Positions 25,848-33,538 of a stretch of 64,000 bases of DNA are shown here, in pieces (within the stretch, counting starts at the first letter, position 1; the number at the start of each line of letters is the position of its first letter). This DNA comes from an uncultured Fibrobacter sp. (GTDB taxonomy: Bacteria > Fibrobacterota > Fibrobacteria > Fibrobacterales > Fibrobacteraceae). The position numbers and the translations under genes are program-made. The notes beneath the pieces are model-generated. The model searched no databases. It saw only the letters and a list, made by a program, of their open reading frames with translations, and had not been told where the DNA came from. The stretch spans positions 122,155 to 186,154 of the forward strand of contig NZ_CAMZCS010000003.1 in NCBI RefSeq assembly GCF_947305105.1, written 5' to 3'.

Positions 25848-25867
25848 TTTGAGTATGTCGTAAATTA

Positions 25868-25898
25868 GCCGTCCCCTTTAGGGTGACGGCTTTTTTTT
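25868..25898 (+). terminator. Terminator of the OmpA gene
   Basis: GCCGTCCCC and GGGTGACGGC pair around TTTA with a one-base bulge, followed by eight T, 20 bp after the stop codon. Confidence 0.8.
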
Positions 25899-26014
25899 GC
25901 GTTTTTTTTTAAGGTGCCCTGCAAATAGGGTAGGAAAAACGGGGCTTTTTAGGGAGCCGACTTGCAAAGTGGGGGAGAATGTTATAGATTTTGAGTAAAC
26001 GAAGAAGGTGCAAA

Positions 26015-26956
26015 ATGAACAAACAATATTTATGGGCGAAAATCGCCATTGTCGCTGCGTTTTCCGCAGCATCATCGGCCGCTTGGGCGGGGAACTGTTA
26101 TTTTACGGGCGGCCATTACGAATCCGCTACTCATACGCTCTATTTAGAGTCTTACACCGATACATTGGCGGCAGTGGTTTTTGATCAAAGCGCCGTGAAC
26201 TGCCTTAACCAAAATAACCCGAGCGGTATGAAAGTCGTTATCCTGCGCGACACACCGCTCAAAGCCAACTCGACGCTTGTGCTCCCGTTTGCGGCGACGG
26301 TAGATGATGATTGCATTGCTCTTTACGATGTTTACGATTTTAACAATCGGAGTGGAACGTGGGAGGCGGTAGGTTACAATACCATGGGCGGCGCATCCAT
26401 GAATCAGCCGTACATTATGGCTGTTTTTACGGACAAAGCTAAGTGTCAGGATCGTCGAGAAATTCATTTCTTGGTGAATACTGATAATTTTGCGGTTACT
26501 CCTCAAGACCAGCAGCTAGAAAAATGGATGGGAAACAATACGGGAAATCCTGGTTTCACTCTTCGGGGAACTTACAAATACAAAAAGTGGGAATCTGGAG
26601 CATCCGGTATTAATAAAGTTTACGGCTACGCAGCTAAGGATATGGGCGGCGTTTCGGGTGGCCAGTTCGTCAAGATTGGTGGTGGCGCCTATCTTCCGCC
26701 TCTGCGTGCTTATCTAGAATATCGCGGTGATGGATTGGCGAAAAAATCTTCGGATAACAGAGAGGACTTTGAATTGCCCGAAACAATCGAGGTTCGCCTC
26801 ATCGACGGAGACAGCACTATGTCCATCGGCAAGTTGAATCCGGTCACGGGTGAAATCCAGATGGATAGCCGCCGCTTCGATCTCAATGGCCGTGCCATCA
26901 ACGGGAAGCCGGCAAACCATGGTGTGTATGTTAACAAGAAAAAGGCTGTTCGCTAA
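26015..26956 (+). CDS. Secreted protein of a duplicated cassette, copy 1
   Basis: 313 residues. Signal peptide ending SAAWA, then a mature start GNCYFTGGHYES. The middle is beta-rich, with KVYGYAAKDMGGVSGGQFVK and LRAYLEYRG, a pattern I know from C-terminal parts of Fibrobacter and Bacteroidetes surface proteins. The tail RRFDLNGRAINGKPANHGVYV resembles a short T9SS type A sorting domain. It is clearly paralogous to the protein at 27592-28572, and each gene is followed within 20 bp by a gene for a ~50-residue peptide. The ATG at 26015 follows AGAAGGTG. Function unknown; it could present, bind or process the peptide. Confidence 0.75.
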   Translation: MNKQYLWAKIAIVAAFSAASSAAWAGNCYFTGGHYESATHTLYLESYTDTLAAVVFDQSAVNCLNQNNPSGMKVVILRDTPLKANSTLVLPFAATVDDDCIALYDVYDFNNRSGTWEAVGYNTMGGASMNQPYIMAVFTDKAKCQDRREIHFLVNTDNFAVTPQDQQLEKWMGNNTGNPGFTLRGTYKYKKWESGASGINKVYGYAAKDMGGVSGGQFVKIGGGAYLPPLRAYLEYRGDGLAKKSSDNREDFELPETIEVRLIDGDSTMSIGKLNPVTGEIQMDSRRFDLNGRAINGKPANHGVYVNKKKAVR

Positions 26957-26974
26957 TTAGGAGGGAGAGTCAAG

Positions 26975-27127
26975 ATGAATAAGAAAGAATATAAAGCTCC
27001 GGAAATGGAAGTATTGGATCTCAAGCACCAGGCTCCTTTGCTGAGTGGCAGTAGTGAATGCACTGATGGAGATTATTGCGACGAACTTGGTTTCGACATT
27101 CGCAGTACGGACCATCCGAAGGCATAG
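26975..27127 (+). CDS. Small leader-type peptide, copy 1 (possible RiPP precursor)
   Basis: 50 residues, 18 bp after the secreted protein gene, with GGAGGGAG as a strong ribosome-binding site. The N-terminal part, KKEY then APEMEV then DLKHQAPLLSGS, is nearly identical to the second peptide at 28590-28748, while the tail CTDGDYCDELGFDI varies more. A conserved leader ending in small residues followed by a short Cys-containing core is the usual look of a ribosomally made, modified peptide precursor, or of the Bacteroidetes small KKxYxxPxxxxxxL...LLxGS peptides. No signal peptide. Two cysteines five residues apart. Confidence 0.7.
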   Translation: MNKKEYKAPEMEVLDLKHQAPLLSGSSECTDGDYCDELGFDIRSTDHPKA

Positions 27128-27157
27128 CACAAGCATCATCCGTTCAAGGATTTTTAT

Positions 27158-27187
27158 GGCGTCCCCTCTCGAAGGGGATGCCTTTTT
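27158..27187 (+). terminator. Terminator after small peptide gene 1
   Basis: GGCGTCCCC and GGGGATGCC form a 9-bp stem (one G-T pair) around TCTCGAA, followed by TTTTT, 30 bp after the peptide stop codon. Confidence 0.85.
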
Positions 27188-27591
27188 ATTGCCCTCGATA
27201 GGTTGCAAAGTCATATTTGAATATTCTATAGCGGGCACACTAGCGATGGTGGTTCGGCGTGATTTTTTCAGATTATTTGATTTGTAAATAATTGTTATCG
27301 TCAATTTCTTTTTGCGAAGTTGGATAATATTATTTAATTACATCTTTGATAAAGAATGTAATAACAGAGCGGTTTGTAGCGATGCATGTATTTGTGTCGT
27401 TGAAGTACGCTTCTTTTGTATGTAATCTTTCAAAAAGATTATTTTGTGTAAATTAATTCCCTATTTCTGTAAGAATTGTAAGAAATAAAACATTAAATTA
27501 CTTTGTTTTGTTTTTGAAATTTTGCTTTTCTCGCATTGCCAAGGTGTATGTCCTTTTATAGATTTTGCGCACAAAAGAAAAGGTGGGAACA
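27188..27591 (+). other. AT-rich spacer before secreted protein copy 2
   Basis: About 400 bp with no convincing gene. Near its end, TTATAGATTTTG (about 27557-27568) also occurs before copy 1 (about 25982-25993); it probably contains a shared -10 element, showing that the promoter was duplicated with the cassette. One small hairpin (AATCTTT...AAAGATT near 27425-27444) is seen. Confidence 0.5.
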
Positions 27592-28572
27592 ATGAATACA
27601 AACTATTCGGCCTTCGCGAAGGTCGCTTTGTTTTTGATGGTCGCCGTGATGGCAACGTCCGCATGGTGCGCTCGTCCGAGTGAATCACCGACTTGCACGT
27701 TTACAGGCGGCGCCTATTACAAATCCAATAACACTGTGTATCTGGAGTCCTTCGCTGAGAAAGGTGCTCTTGTTAAATATGATGCAAGTGCAGCATCTTG
27801 CCTTAATAAAAACGCTTCTGATCGTTTGAAGGTCACGATTGAACGCAGCGCAGCCCTTACGCAGAATTCGACGCTTATTTTGCCGATTGCGGTGAGGAAA
27901 AGCGGCCAGTATACCAGTTCCTGTGTCAATATGTATGATATCTACAATTTCAGCAAAGTGAACGGTAAGTGGATTGCTGATGGCAAGAATATGCAGGACA
28001 AACTTTCTGCCAACAGGCCGGCTCTGATTGTTGCCGATACAAAATCGAGCAAATGCAAAGACATTAAGGAAATTACATTCCTGGCCCAGAGTTATAACAA
28101 CAACCCGGCGCCTGCACATGATCAAAATCTCGAACTTTGGTTGCACGATAATAGCGCACATACCGAGAGCTTCGTATTTGCCGGAACATACAGCTATGTT
28201 GAATGGAAAGCGGGTGATGGCAAAATTGGTAAGGTTTACGGCTATGCGGCCAGGGATAAGGGCGCAGTCACTGCCGGCCAATTTGTGAAGGTCGGAACGG
28301 GTGCAAATATTGCTCCTCTTCGCGCTTACTTGCGGTACAAGGGTCGTGGCCTGGCCAAGGTTTCTAGCGATGCTGTTGAAGAAGAAGATTTGCCCGAAAC
28401 GATTGAAGTTCGTCTCCACGATTCTGACAGCACGCTCTCCATCGGCAAGTTGAACACCATCACGGGTGAATTCAAGATGGAAGGCCGTCGTTTTGATTTG
28501 AATGGCCGTGCGGTTGGCGAAAAGCCTGCTAATCACGCCGTGTACGTTGACAAGAAGAAAGTGGTTCGTTAA
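27592..28572 (+). CDS. Secreted protein of a duplicated cassette, copy 2
   Basis: 326 residues, paralogue of the protein at 26015-26956. Signal peptide ending SAWCA, then CTFTGGAYYKSNNTVYLES, the motif KVYGYAARDKGAVTAGQFVK, LPETIEVRLHDSDSTLSIGK and the tail RRFDLNGRAVGEKPANHAVYV. It is probably exported and sorted to the surface by its C-terminus. The ATG at 27592 follows AGGTGG; a TTG at 27565 is in frame but would spoil the signal peptide. Gene order with a small peptide 17 bp downstream repeats that of copy 1. Confidence 0.75.
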   Translation: MNTNYSAFAKVALFLMVAVMATSAWCARPSESPTCTFTGGAYYKSNNTVYLESFAEKGALVKYDASAASCLNKNASDRLKVTIERSAALTQNSTLILPIAVRKSGQYTSSCVNMYDIYNFSKVNGKWIADGKNMQDKLSANRPALIVADTKSSKCKDIKEITFLAQSYNNNPAPAHDQNLELWLHDNSAHTESFVFAGTYSYVEWKAGDGKIGKVYGYAARDKGAVTAGQFVKVGTGANIAPLRAYLRYKGRGLAKVSSDAVEEEDLPETIEVRLHDSDSTLSIGKLNTITGEFKMEGRRFDLNGRAVGEKPANHAVYVDKKKVVR

Positions 28573-28589
28573 TTTTTGGGGGAAGCAAA

Positions 28590-28748
28590 ATGAAAAAGAA
28601 AGAATATGTTGCGCCAGAAATGGAAGTGATGGACCTCAAGCACCAGGCTCCCCTGCTGAGCGGCAGCGGCGAAGAGACATGTGATGATGGAGATTATTGC
28701 GACGAACTCGGCCTCGATATCAAAGGAAGTGTGCAACCCAGGGCATAG
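28590..28748 (+). CDS. Small leader-type peptide, copy 2 (possible RiPP precursor)
   Basis: 52 residues. The N-terminal 26 residues match peptide 1 almost completely (KKEY, APEMEV, DLKHQAPLLSGS). The tail carries CDDGDYCDELGLDI and then diverges (KGSVQPRA). GGGGGAAG precedes the ATG. The nucleotidyltransferase gene begins about four bases after the stop codon, so peptide and enzyme are probably translated from one message. Conservation of leader and DGDYCDELG indicates selection on the peptide itself. Confidence 0.7.
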   Translation: MKKKEYVAPEMEVMDLKHQAPLLSGSGEETCDDGDYCDELGLDIKGSVQPRA

Positions 28749-28752
28749 TTCC

Positions 28753-29859
28753 GTGCGTCCGCTCGACGAAGCGTTTTTTGCAATCCTGCGTTTGGCTCTA
28801 GGGGCCGCGCAGGATTTTTTATTTGACCTTGATGCGTCGCAGTGGAGTGCGTTGTATTCCATGGCGAAACAGCAGTCCCTGATGGGGGTTGCTTTCGACG
28901 GCATTTCCAAGCTCCCCAAGGAGAAACGCCCGCCAAAGGAGCTCATGCTGCAATGGTCGTGCGTTGCCGAGTCTGTCCGTGGCGTAAACGACAAGATGAA
29001 TCGCGAAGCTGCCCGTATTACGCGCCTGTTCGAGGAGAACGGCCGCCGAGGCGTTATCCTCAAGGGCCAGGCGAACGCGCGGCTCTACCCCAATCCGCTG
29101 GCGCGGCAAGCTGGCGATATCGATATCTGGATTCCGGGCGGGTTCCGTGGCGTGGTAGATTTTTTGAAAGGACTCGGCCTGATTTCGAACGGCAAGGACC
29201 TCAAAGGCATTTTCCACCATGTGGAGATGCACGGCGAAGGCGGAATCCCCATCGAAGTCCATTACAAGCCCGCGTCGGGCATCCCGTTCCGGGATGGCGA
29301 ATTCCAGAAATTCCTTTTGGACGAGGTCAAGAGCGCGGCGCTCGTTCCCGAGGGGTTCTATGCCCCGTCTATCAAGTTTGCGCTGGTGATGCAGCTGGCG
29401 CACTTGCAACAGCATTTCTTTAGCAAGGGCCTGGGCTTGCGGCAGTACATGGATTACTATATGCTGCTCCTCCATTCCACCGAAGAAGACCGTCGCGAAG
29501 TCGCCGCGGTGATGAAGCGCCTCTCGATGATGCGGGCGTGCTCCGGCGTGATGTGGGTGCTCGGCCACGTGTTTGCGCTGGAGCGGGAAAAAATGCTTTG
29601 CCCACCCGATGCATGGCGCGGGCGTCGCCTGCTCCGCCAAGTCTTGGAAGGTGGAAATTTTGGACAATTCGGCAAGGAATACCGGCTGCGGGGTGTGCCG
29701 CGCTGGTTTAACGACAGGTTGCGGATGCTCCGCTGGCTGTCGTTCGATCCGGTGAACGTGCTGTTCAAGGAACTGCGCTACTGGCGTGCCACGCTTTTCC
29801 TGATTCCGCTGCGCATAAAAAAACGCGAGTTCTTCCTCAAAAGAACCCGCGAAGAATAA
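28753..29859 (+). CDS. Nucleotidyltransferase family protein (PF14907-like)
   Basis: 368 residues from a GTG at 28753, four bases after the peptide stop codon. The frame is open further upstream but there overlaps the peptide gene. The motif ILKGQANARLYPNP followed by GDIDIWI fits the 'uncharacterised nucleotidyltransferase' family PF14907, whose G-D-I-D carries metal-binding aspartates. Members are often found in gene clusters for modified peptides such as lasso and graspetide-like loci (family knowledge). Coupling to a leader-type peptide here suggests it modifies that peptide or controls it (inference). No signal peptide. No radical SAM, ATP-grasp or transporter gene is adjacent. Confidence 0.75.
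   Translation: MRPLDEAFFAILRLALGAAQDFLFDLDASQWSALYSMAKQQSLMGVAFDGISKLPKEKRPPKELMLQWSCVAESVRGVNDKMNREAARITRLFEENGRRGVILKGQANARLYPNPLARQAGDIDIWIPGGFRGVVDFLKGLGLISNGKDLKGIFHHVEMHGEGGIPIEVHYKPASGIPFRDGEFQKFLLDEVKSAALVPEGFYAPSIKFALVMQLAHLQQHFFSKGLGLRQYMDYYMLLLHSTEEDRREVAAVMKRLSMMRACSGVMWVLGHVFALEREKMLCPPDAWRGRRLLRQVLEGGNFGQFGKEYRLRGVPRWFNDRLRMLRWLSFDPVNVLFKELRYWRATLFLIPLRIKKREFFLKRTREE
29817..29851 (-). terminator. Terminator of the DUF1353 gene inside the nucleotidyltransferase 3' end
   Basis: On the minus strand GCGGGTTCTT and AAGAACTCGC form a stem (one G-T pair) followed by GTTTTTTT. It lies within the last codons of the convergent nucleotidyltransferase gene. Confidence 0.65.
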
Positions 29860-29884
29860 ATGCTAGATTACTGTGCGGCTGCTA

Positions 29885-30469
29885 TTAGTCGTATATAATC
29901 GATGCCGAGAAATATGGCTTGCAATGGAGCTCTTTGTCATTGCCCCAGTGGTCGGGCCCACCTGCGACCATTCTGACGCCTTTTCTGCCGATGCTCGTTT
30001 TGACGGTGTTGGAAAATCCAGATTTGTCCCAAACACCTTTGAGAATGTCGTCGCATTCTCTTCTTGTAAGTGTGTGCCAATCTTTGTTTTTCCGGGTGCT
30101 TTCAATATTGGGTTCTTTAACTTCTCCCTCGTATGCGTACAGTCCATCGTGAATAAAGGCTGCTGCGTTGTATATGTGGGCTCCTTCGTCATCCATGGCG
30201 ATATAGGTTGGCATTTCCCTTCTAAGTTTTTCTGGGACGGAGGCTCCGTCTGTTAAGAACCCTTTTTTGAAGGTTATGTCCAGCGTAGCTCTTGCATTTT
30301 TTTTGCCAATGCTTTTGGCTGAACGTTTTATTTTCACTATGATGCGGGCGTCTTCCAAGAGTTCAATGACGTCCCCTTCGTCTACTGGATCGAATACAAA
30401 TTTTTTTTTGACCTCAACGCCTGTTACGGTGATTTCGTTTATGCCAAACCAGTATTTTAAAATGCCCAT
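29885..30469 (-). CDS. DUF1353-like protein
   Basis: 194 residues without a signal peptide. FLTDGASVPEKLRRE and, later, AAFIHDGLYAYEGEV match the DUF1353 pattern (TDGASVP...HDGLY), a family frequent in phages and often near peptidoglycan hydrolases; function unknown. No other phage genes are nearby, so this may be a single acquired gene. Lower GC than its neighbours (many A/T-ending codons) supports transfer. It is convergent with the nucleotidyltransferase gene. Confidence 0.7.
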   Translation of the reverse strand: MGILKYWFGINEITVTGVEVKKKFVFDPVDEGDVIELLEDARIIVKIKRSAKSIGKKNARATLDITFKKGFLTDGASVPEKLRREMPTYIAMDDEGAHIYNAAAFIHDGLYAYEGEVKEPNIESTRKNKDWHTLTRRECDDILKGVWDKSGFSNTVKTSIGRKGVRMVAGGPDHWGNDKELHCKPYFSASIIYD

Positions 30470-30594
30470 TGTGCCTCCATGGGTGTTTCGTGTAACATAA
30501 AAATAATATATAACAGAAAATAATAAAAAGAAATAGTTTACCCTTATTTAAGTGTATAAGTTTGTTTACGTTTGTTGAAATGGCCGATATGGTG

Positions 30595-30630
30595 CAAAAA
30601 AAAGGGGCCGCGACCCTGGAATCGCGACCC
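30595..30630 (-). terminator. Terminator of module A
   Basis: On the minus strand GGGTCGCGA pairs with TCGCGGCCC (one G-T pair) and is followed by CTTTTTTTT. It ends the array of regulator-lipoprotein modules and differs from the terminators of the other modules. Confidence 0.8.
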
Positions 30631-30674
30631 TTCCGGCCTTTCGGCCTATCCTCCAACCCCTGGATGATAGAGGT

Positions 30675-32420
30675 TTAATCCTTGACGCAGCGGATGGACA
30701 AGGTCTGGGATATTTGATCTGCAGGCATTGTAAACGGTTTTCCGTTGTCCATGATGAGGCCGAGTATCGACCAGGTCCCGTCATCACCTTGTTCAAGGAA
30801 GGCGAATATTTCAAGAGTGAAATCGCCAAATCCAATTGGTGGCAGGTATTTCGAGGCGTACCATCCGAAACCGTCGTTTGCCTTGAATTCCTCGCAGCCT
30901 GGGTAATCAGGGCAAAATCCGGAAGCATATTCCACAAGACGCATCAGACGAGTCCATTCTTCGTGAGTCGGAATGTGCCAGCCGTTGGGACAGATGCTCT
31001 GGAAGTGCCCCCCTTCCATTATGATGGTATCGGCGCCAATCACGTCATGTTCTGCGTACCGGAAAAAGGTGTTCCAGTATGTGGAATCAAGGGAATTCAT
31101 GTATTTGGTGAAGAATCGCTCGCGGCCCTGGGTTAATCTGTATATAGAGGAGTCGAGCCCGATGGCGGGATGGATGGAATCGTTGCTGTATGTCAGGTTT
31201 TCTGCCATCCATGTAAACGGGGTCCCTTCGATGTTGTATGTGACCGTCTTGTAGGTTTTTCCGTCGCGGTCGTCGGTCATGGTGCCGGTTTCGAAATTCA
31301 CTTTTTCAGTTATTTTGTATCGTCCGGGTTCTGCCGTCCATGCTCCCGATAGGCACGTGAAGTTCAGGTATTGGTCTTCGTACCCATCTGTTTCTACTGT
31401 ATCGCCTTCGCGTGCGGCAGTACATTCGCCTAAACTGTATAACGCTGCGAGGAATCCCGTTACGAAGGCTTTCTCGCTATTGCTTGCATAATCAACGTCA
31501 TTAAGGCTCCATCTCAGAAGATTCTTTAATAAGGCTGCTTTGACGGAATCGACTGCTGTGAAGTTTCCTGATTTGCTAAATGCGTTGACTGCTGACGCTG
31601 AGTAATCGGGCGCAGTGGAATACATATGAAGAGAGTAATTGTTTAAGTCGACGCCGGAATAGGTGTATATATATATGAAGCTTTCAACTCGATATGCCAT
31701 GAGCACTTTGTTACTGTCCTGGACAAAATCACTCTTGTCAAAATTGAACGTCCCGTTGTATACTCCCACGGCTTCCAGAATTTCCTGATCGGCTTGCTGT
31801 TTTGCCGTTGCGAAAGCGGTCCCGTTTTTAAATAGATGCTTTATGCGGGCCGCTTCAAGGCGGGTCATTATGTTGATCGCAATGTCATCAGTCGTGCGCA
31901 AATCGACGAGCGCACTGTAATTGTGATTGAGAGGGCCCATTAGGCTATAGTGAATTGTGTCGGAGAAATCCTTTAAATCATCTTTGTTGACGAGTTCCCA
32001 TTCACTATCGTCATAGATTTCGGGCAAGAGTTCGACCAATACATAGGGGCTGTTCAGTGAGATGCTGTCAAAGCTGAATTGCCCGGTTTTGTTTGTACAA
32101 CGGGTGAAATAGAATTTTCCCGTTGCATCCAGCGTGAGCGAGTCCAGTTCGGACAACCTTAAAACAGAGCCGTAGCGGATAAAGGAACCCTGCATTGAAA
32201 GAGAGTCGAACGAAGTGGGCGTTACGGAAGCGTTCGCAGTCGAGGTGCCCGTTCCCACCGCTCTTCCAGATATAGTGAAGTTCTTTGCCTGGAGGCCTCT
32301 CTCTTCTGCTGTGCCTCCATCGGCAATAGACTTGCTATCTTCGGAGCATGCGATGAGGGCCAAGGCAAGCAATACCGTCGCCTTGCAAACCATTTGTTTG
32401 ACTATTCCTGAGTAATTCAT
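30675..32420 (-). CDS. Fib_succ_major lipoprotein of module A
   Basis: 581 residues. Lipobox LIAC (cysteine about 25) indicates a lipid-anchored protein. An N-terminal beta domain has SELDSLTLDATGKFYF and SLNSPYVLVEL; a helical region follows (VDLRTTDDIAINIMTRLEAA, then AFATAKQQADQEILEAVGVY). The C-terminal 200 residues are the Fibrobacter major paralogous domain: DRDGKTYKTVTYN, MAENLTYS, CPNGWHIPTHEEW and IRCVKD at the end. This domain is related to C-type-lectin-like/FGE folds; ligand unknown. It is co-transcribed with, and translationally coupled to, the regulator gene 9 bp upstream. Confidence 0.85.
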   Translation of the reverse strand: MNYSGIVKQMVCKATVLLALALIACSEDSKSIADGGTAEERGLQAKNFTISGRAVGTGTSTANASVTPTSFDSLSMQGSFIRYGSVLRLSELDSLTLDATGKFYFTRCTNKTGQFSFDSISLNSPYVLVELLPEIYDDSEWELVNKDDLKDFSDTIHYSLMGPLNHNYSALVDLRTTDDIAINIMTRLEAARIKHLFKNGTAFATAKQQADQEILEAVGVYNGTFNFDKSDFVQDSNKVLMAYRVESFIYIYTYSGVDLNNYSLHMYSTAPDYSASAVNAFSKSGNFTAVDSVKAALLKNLLRWSLNDVDYASNSEKAFVTGFLAALYSLGECTAAREGDTVETDGYEDQYLNFTCLSGAWTAEPGRYKITEKVNFETGTMTDDRDGKTYKTVTYNIEGTPFTWMAENLTYSNDSIHPAIGLDSSIYRLTQGRERFFTKYMNSLDSTYWNTFFRYAEHDVIGADTIIMEGGHFQSICPNGWHIPTHEEWTRLMRLVEYASGFCPDYPGCEEFKANDGFGWYASKYLPPIGFGDFTLEIFAFLEQGDDGTWSILGLIMDNGKPFTMPADQISQTLSIRCVKD

Positions 32421-32429
32421 GGTATCCTC

Positions 32430-33263
32430 CTAACCCTTTTTGTTTGAATTTTTGTTTGTCATCGGGAACAACTGCATGTTCAGGCGGTAGACCTCGTCTG
32501 TCGCAGCATTTTTTGTCGCGATGGCGATAATGCGCTTGCGGCATTCGGCGATTTCTTGCACGATTTCTTCGTAGGCGTCGTGCGTGATGCCGAGCGTGAT
32601 GCCCGAAAAGTGACGTTTGTCCTGGGCGACTCCTTCGATGGCGTCGAGCGCGAACTGCCCCATTTGGCGGTGCATTCCGCGGACGGCCACGGGGGTCACG
32701 TCCATGTTGCCTGTCGTCACGGATTTTTCTGTCTGGATATAGTTTCCGTTGTCGTCCTTCTTGAGCAGGTCCGCCTTGAGAAGGAACTTCAGCGTTTCGC
32801 TGACTTCGGCGGCCGTGATTTCCGGGCGGCAAGCGTGGGCGAGCGCGAGTGGCTTCGCACCCGGCATCGAGGGTGCCAGTTCACGGATGACCGGATTCTT
32901 CCAGTCTTCGAAAAAGCGGAATGCGTCGCCTTCCAGGATTTTGGTCTTGTGGGCTTCGGCAATCGAAAGCATCTTTTTGAAGATTGTTTTTTTGTCGGCA
33001 TCCTTTTTCGCGTGGTCGAACTTGACCATCTCGGCAAAGTATTCCTGTTCGTAGTCCGCCAGGTGCATCGCCTTTGCGACGCGTTCCACGGCTGCGTCGC
33101 TCAGGTTAAACCGGCCCTCGCTTACGTATTTAAGGTAGACTGGCGAAGAAAAGCCTGCTGCCTGTGCGAACTCCGGCCAAGTAAATGCGGACTTGGCCTT
33201 TCTGTCGGCGTAATAGTCCGCGATGTACTGGCGGTAGTTTGCGTATTCTAGTACATCTTTCAT
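32430..33263 (-). CDS. TIGR02147/DUF4423 regulator of module A
   Basis: 277 residues, the same length in all five modules. The N-terminal part (about 20-70; WPEFAQAAGFSSPVYLKYV, SEGRFNLSDAA) has the spacing of a lambda-repressor-like helix-turn-helix, with AGFSS as the turn and PVYLKYV as recognition helix. The rest is the DUF4423 domain, including LALAHACRPEITAAEV, a second winged-helix-like region and VTPVAVRGMHRQMGQFAL. Predicted cytoplasmic transcription regulator; it probably controls its own promoter through the ATTTCACAATAA repeats at 33354 and 33427. Its stop codon TAG forms part of the TAGGAGG signal for the lipoprotein gene. Confidence 0.85.
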   Translation of the reverse strand: MKDVLEYANYRQYIADYYADRKAKSAFTWPEFAQAAGFSSPVYLKYVSEGRFNLSDAAVERVAKAMHLADYEQEYFAEMVKFDHAKKDADKKTIFKKMLSIAEAHKTKILEGDAFRFFEDWKNPVIRELAPSMPGAKPLALAHACRPEITAAEVSETLKFLLKADLLKKDDNGNYIQTEKSVTTGNMDVTPVAVRGMHRQMGQFALDAIEGVAQDKRHFSGITLGITHDAYEEIVQEIAECRKRIIAIATKNAATDEVYRLNMQLFPMTNKNSNKKG

Positions 33264-33321
33264 TGTTTCCTCCTAACCAAACGGCCTCCTGGTTTTTGAG
33301 CCCCGTACCGTTTACGCTTTT

Positions 33322-33438
33322 AATATACATCGAAAAAATGAAAAAGTCAATAGATTTCACAATAAATAATTGTTGTTTTTGTTAAAATTTAGGCATTTGT
33401 TTAAATTTTGTGATAAAAATAGTGAAATTTCACAATAA
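33322..33438 (-). promoter_or_regulatory. Promoter and paired direct repeats of module A
   Basis: On the minus strand: TTGACT (33345-33350), 17 bp, TATATT (33322-33327). ATTTCACAATAA occurs at 33354-33365, three bases upstream of the -35, and again at 33427-33438, 73 bp away. The distal copy overlaps the palindrome GTGAAATTTCAC (33422-33433). A related TTTTGTGAT lies between them at 33406-33414. Confidence 0.8.
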
Positions 33439-33462
33439 GAAGACGCGGCAATTCGCTAAAAA

Positions 33463-33495
33463 CGGCAAAAAAAGAAAGGCGGGCCGAAGCCCGTC
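33463..33495 (-). terminator. Terminator of module B
   Basis: GACGGGC-TTCG-GCCCGCC stem on the minus strand, followed by TTTCTTTTTTT. The same hairpin ends modules C, D and E, each time preceded by TAGGAGGAAAAGG or a close variant. Confidence 0.85.
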
Positions 33496-33538
33496 TTCCT
33501 TTTCCTCCTACCCAGATTGTTTGATAATGACCGAAATA

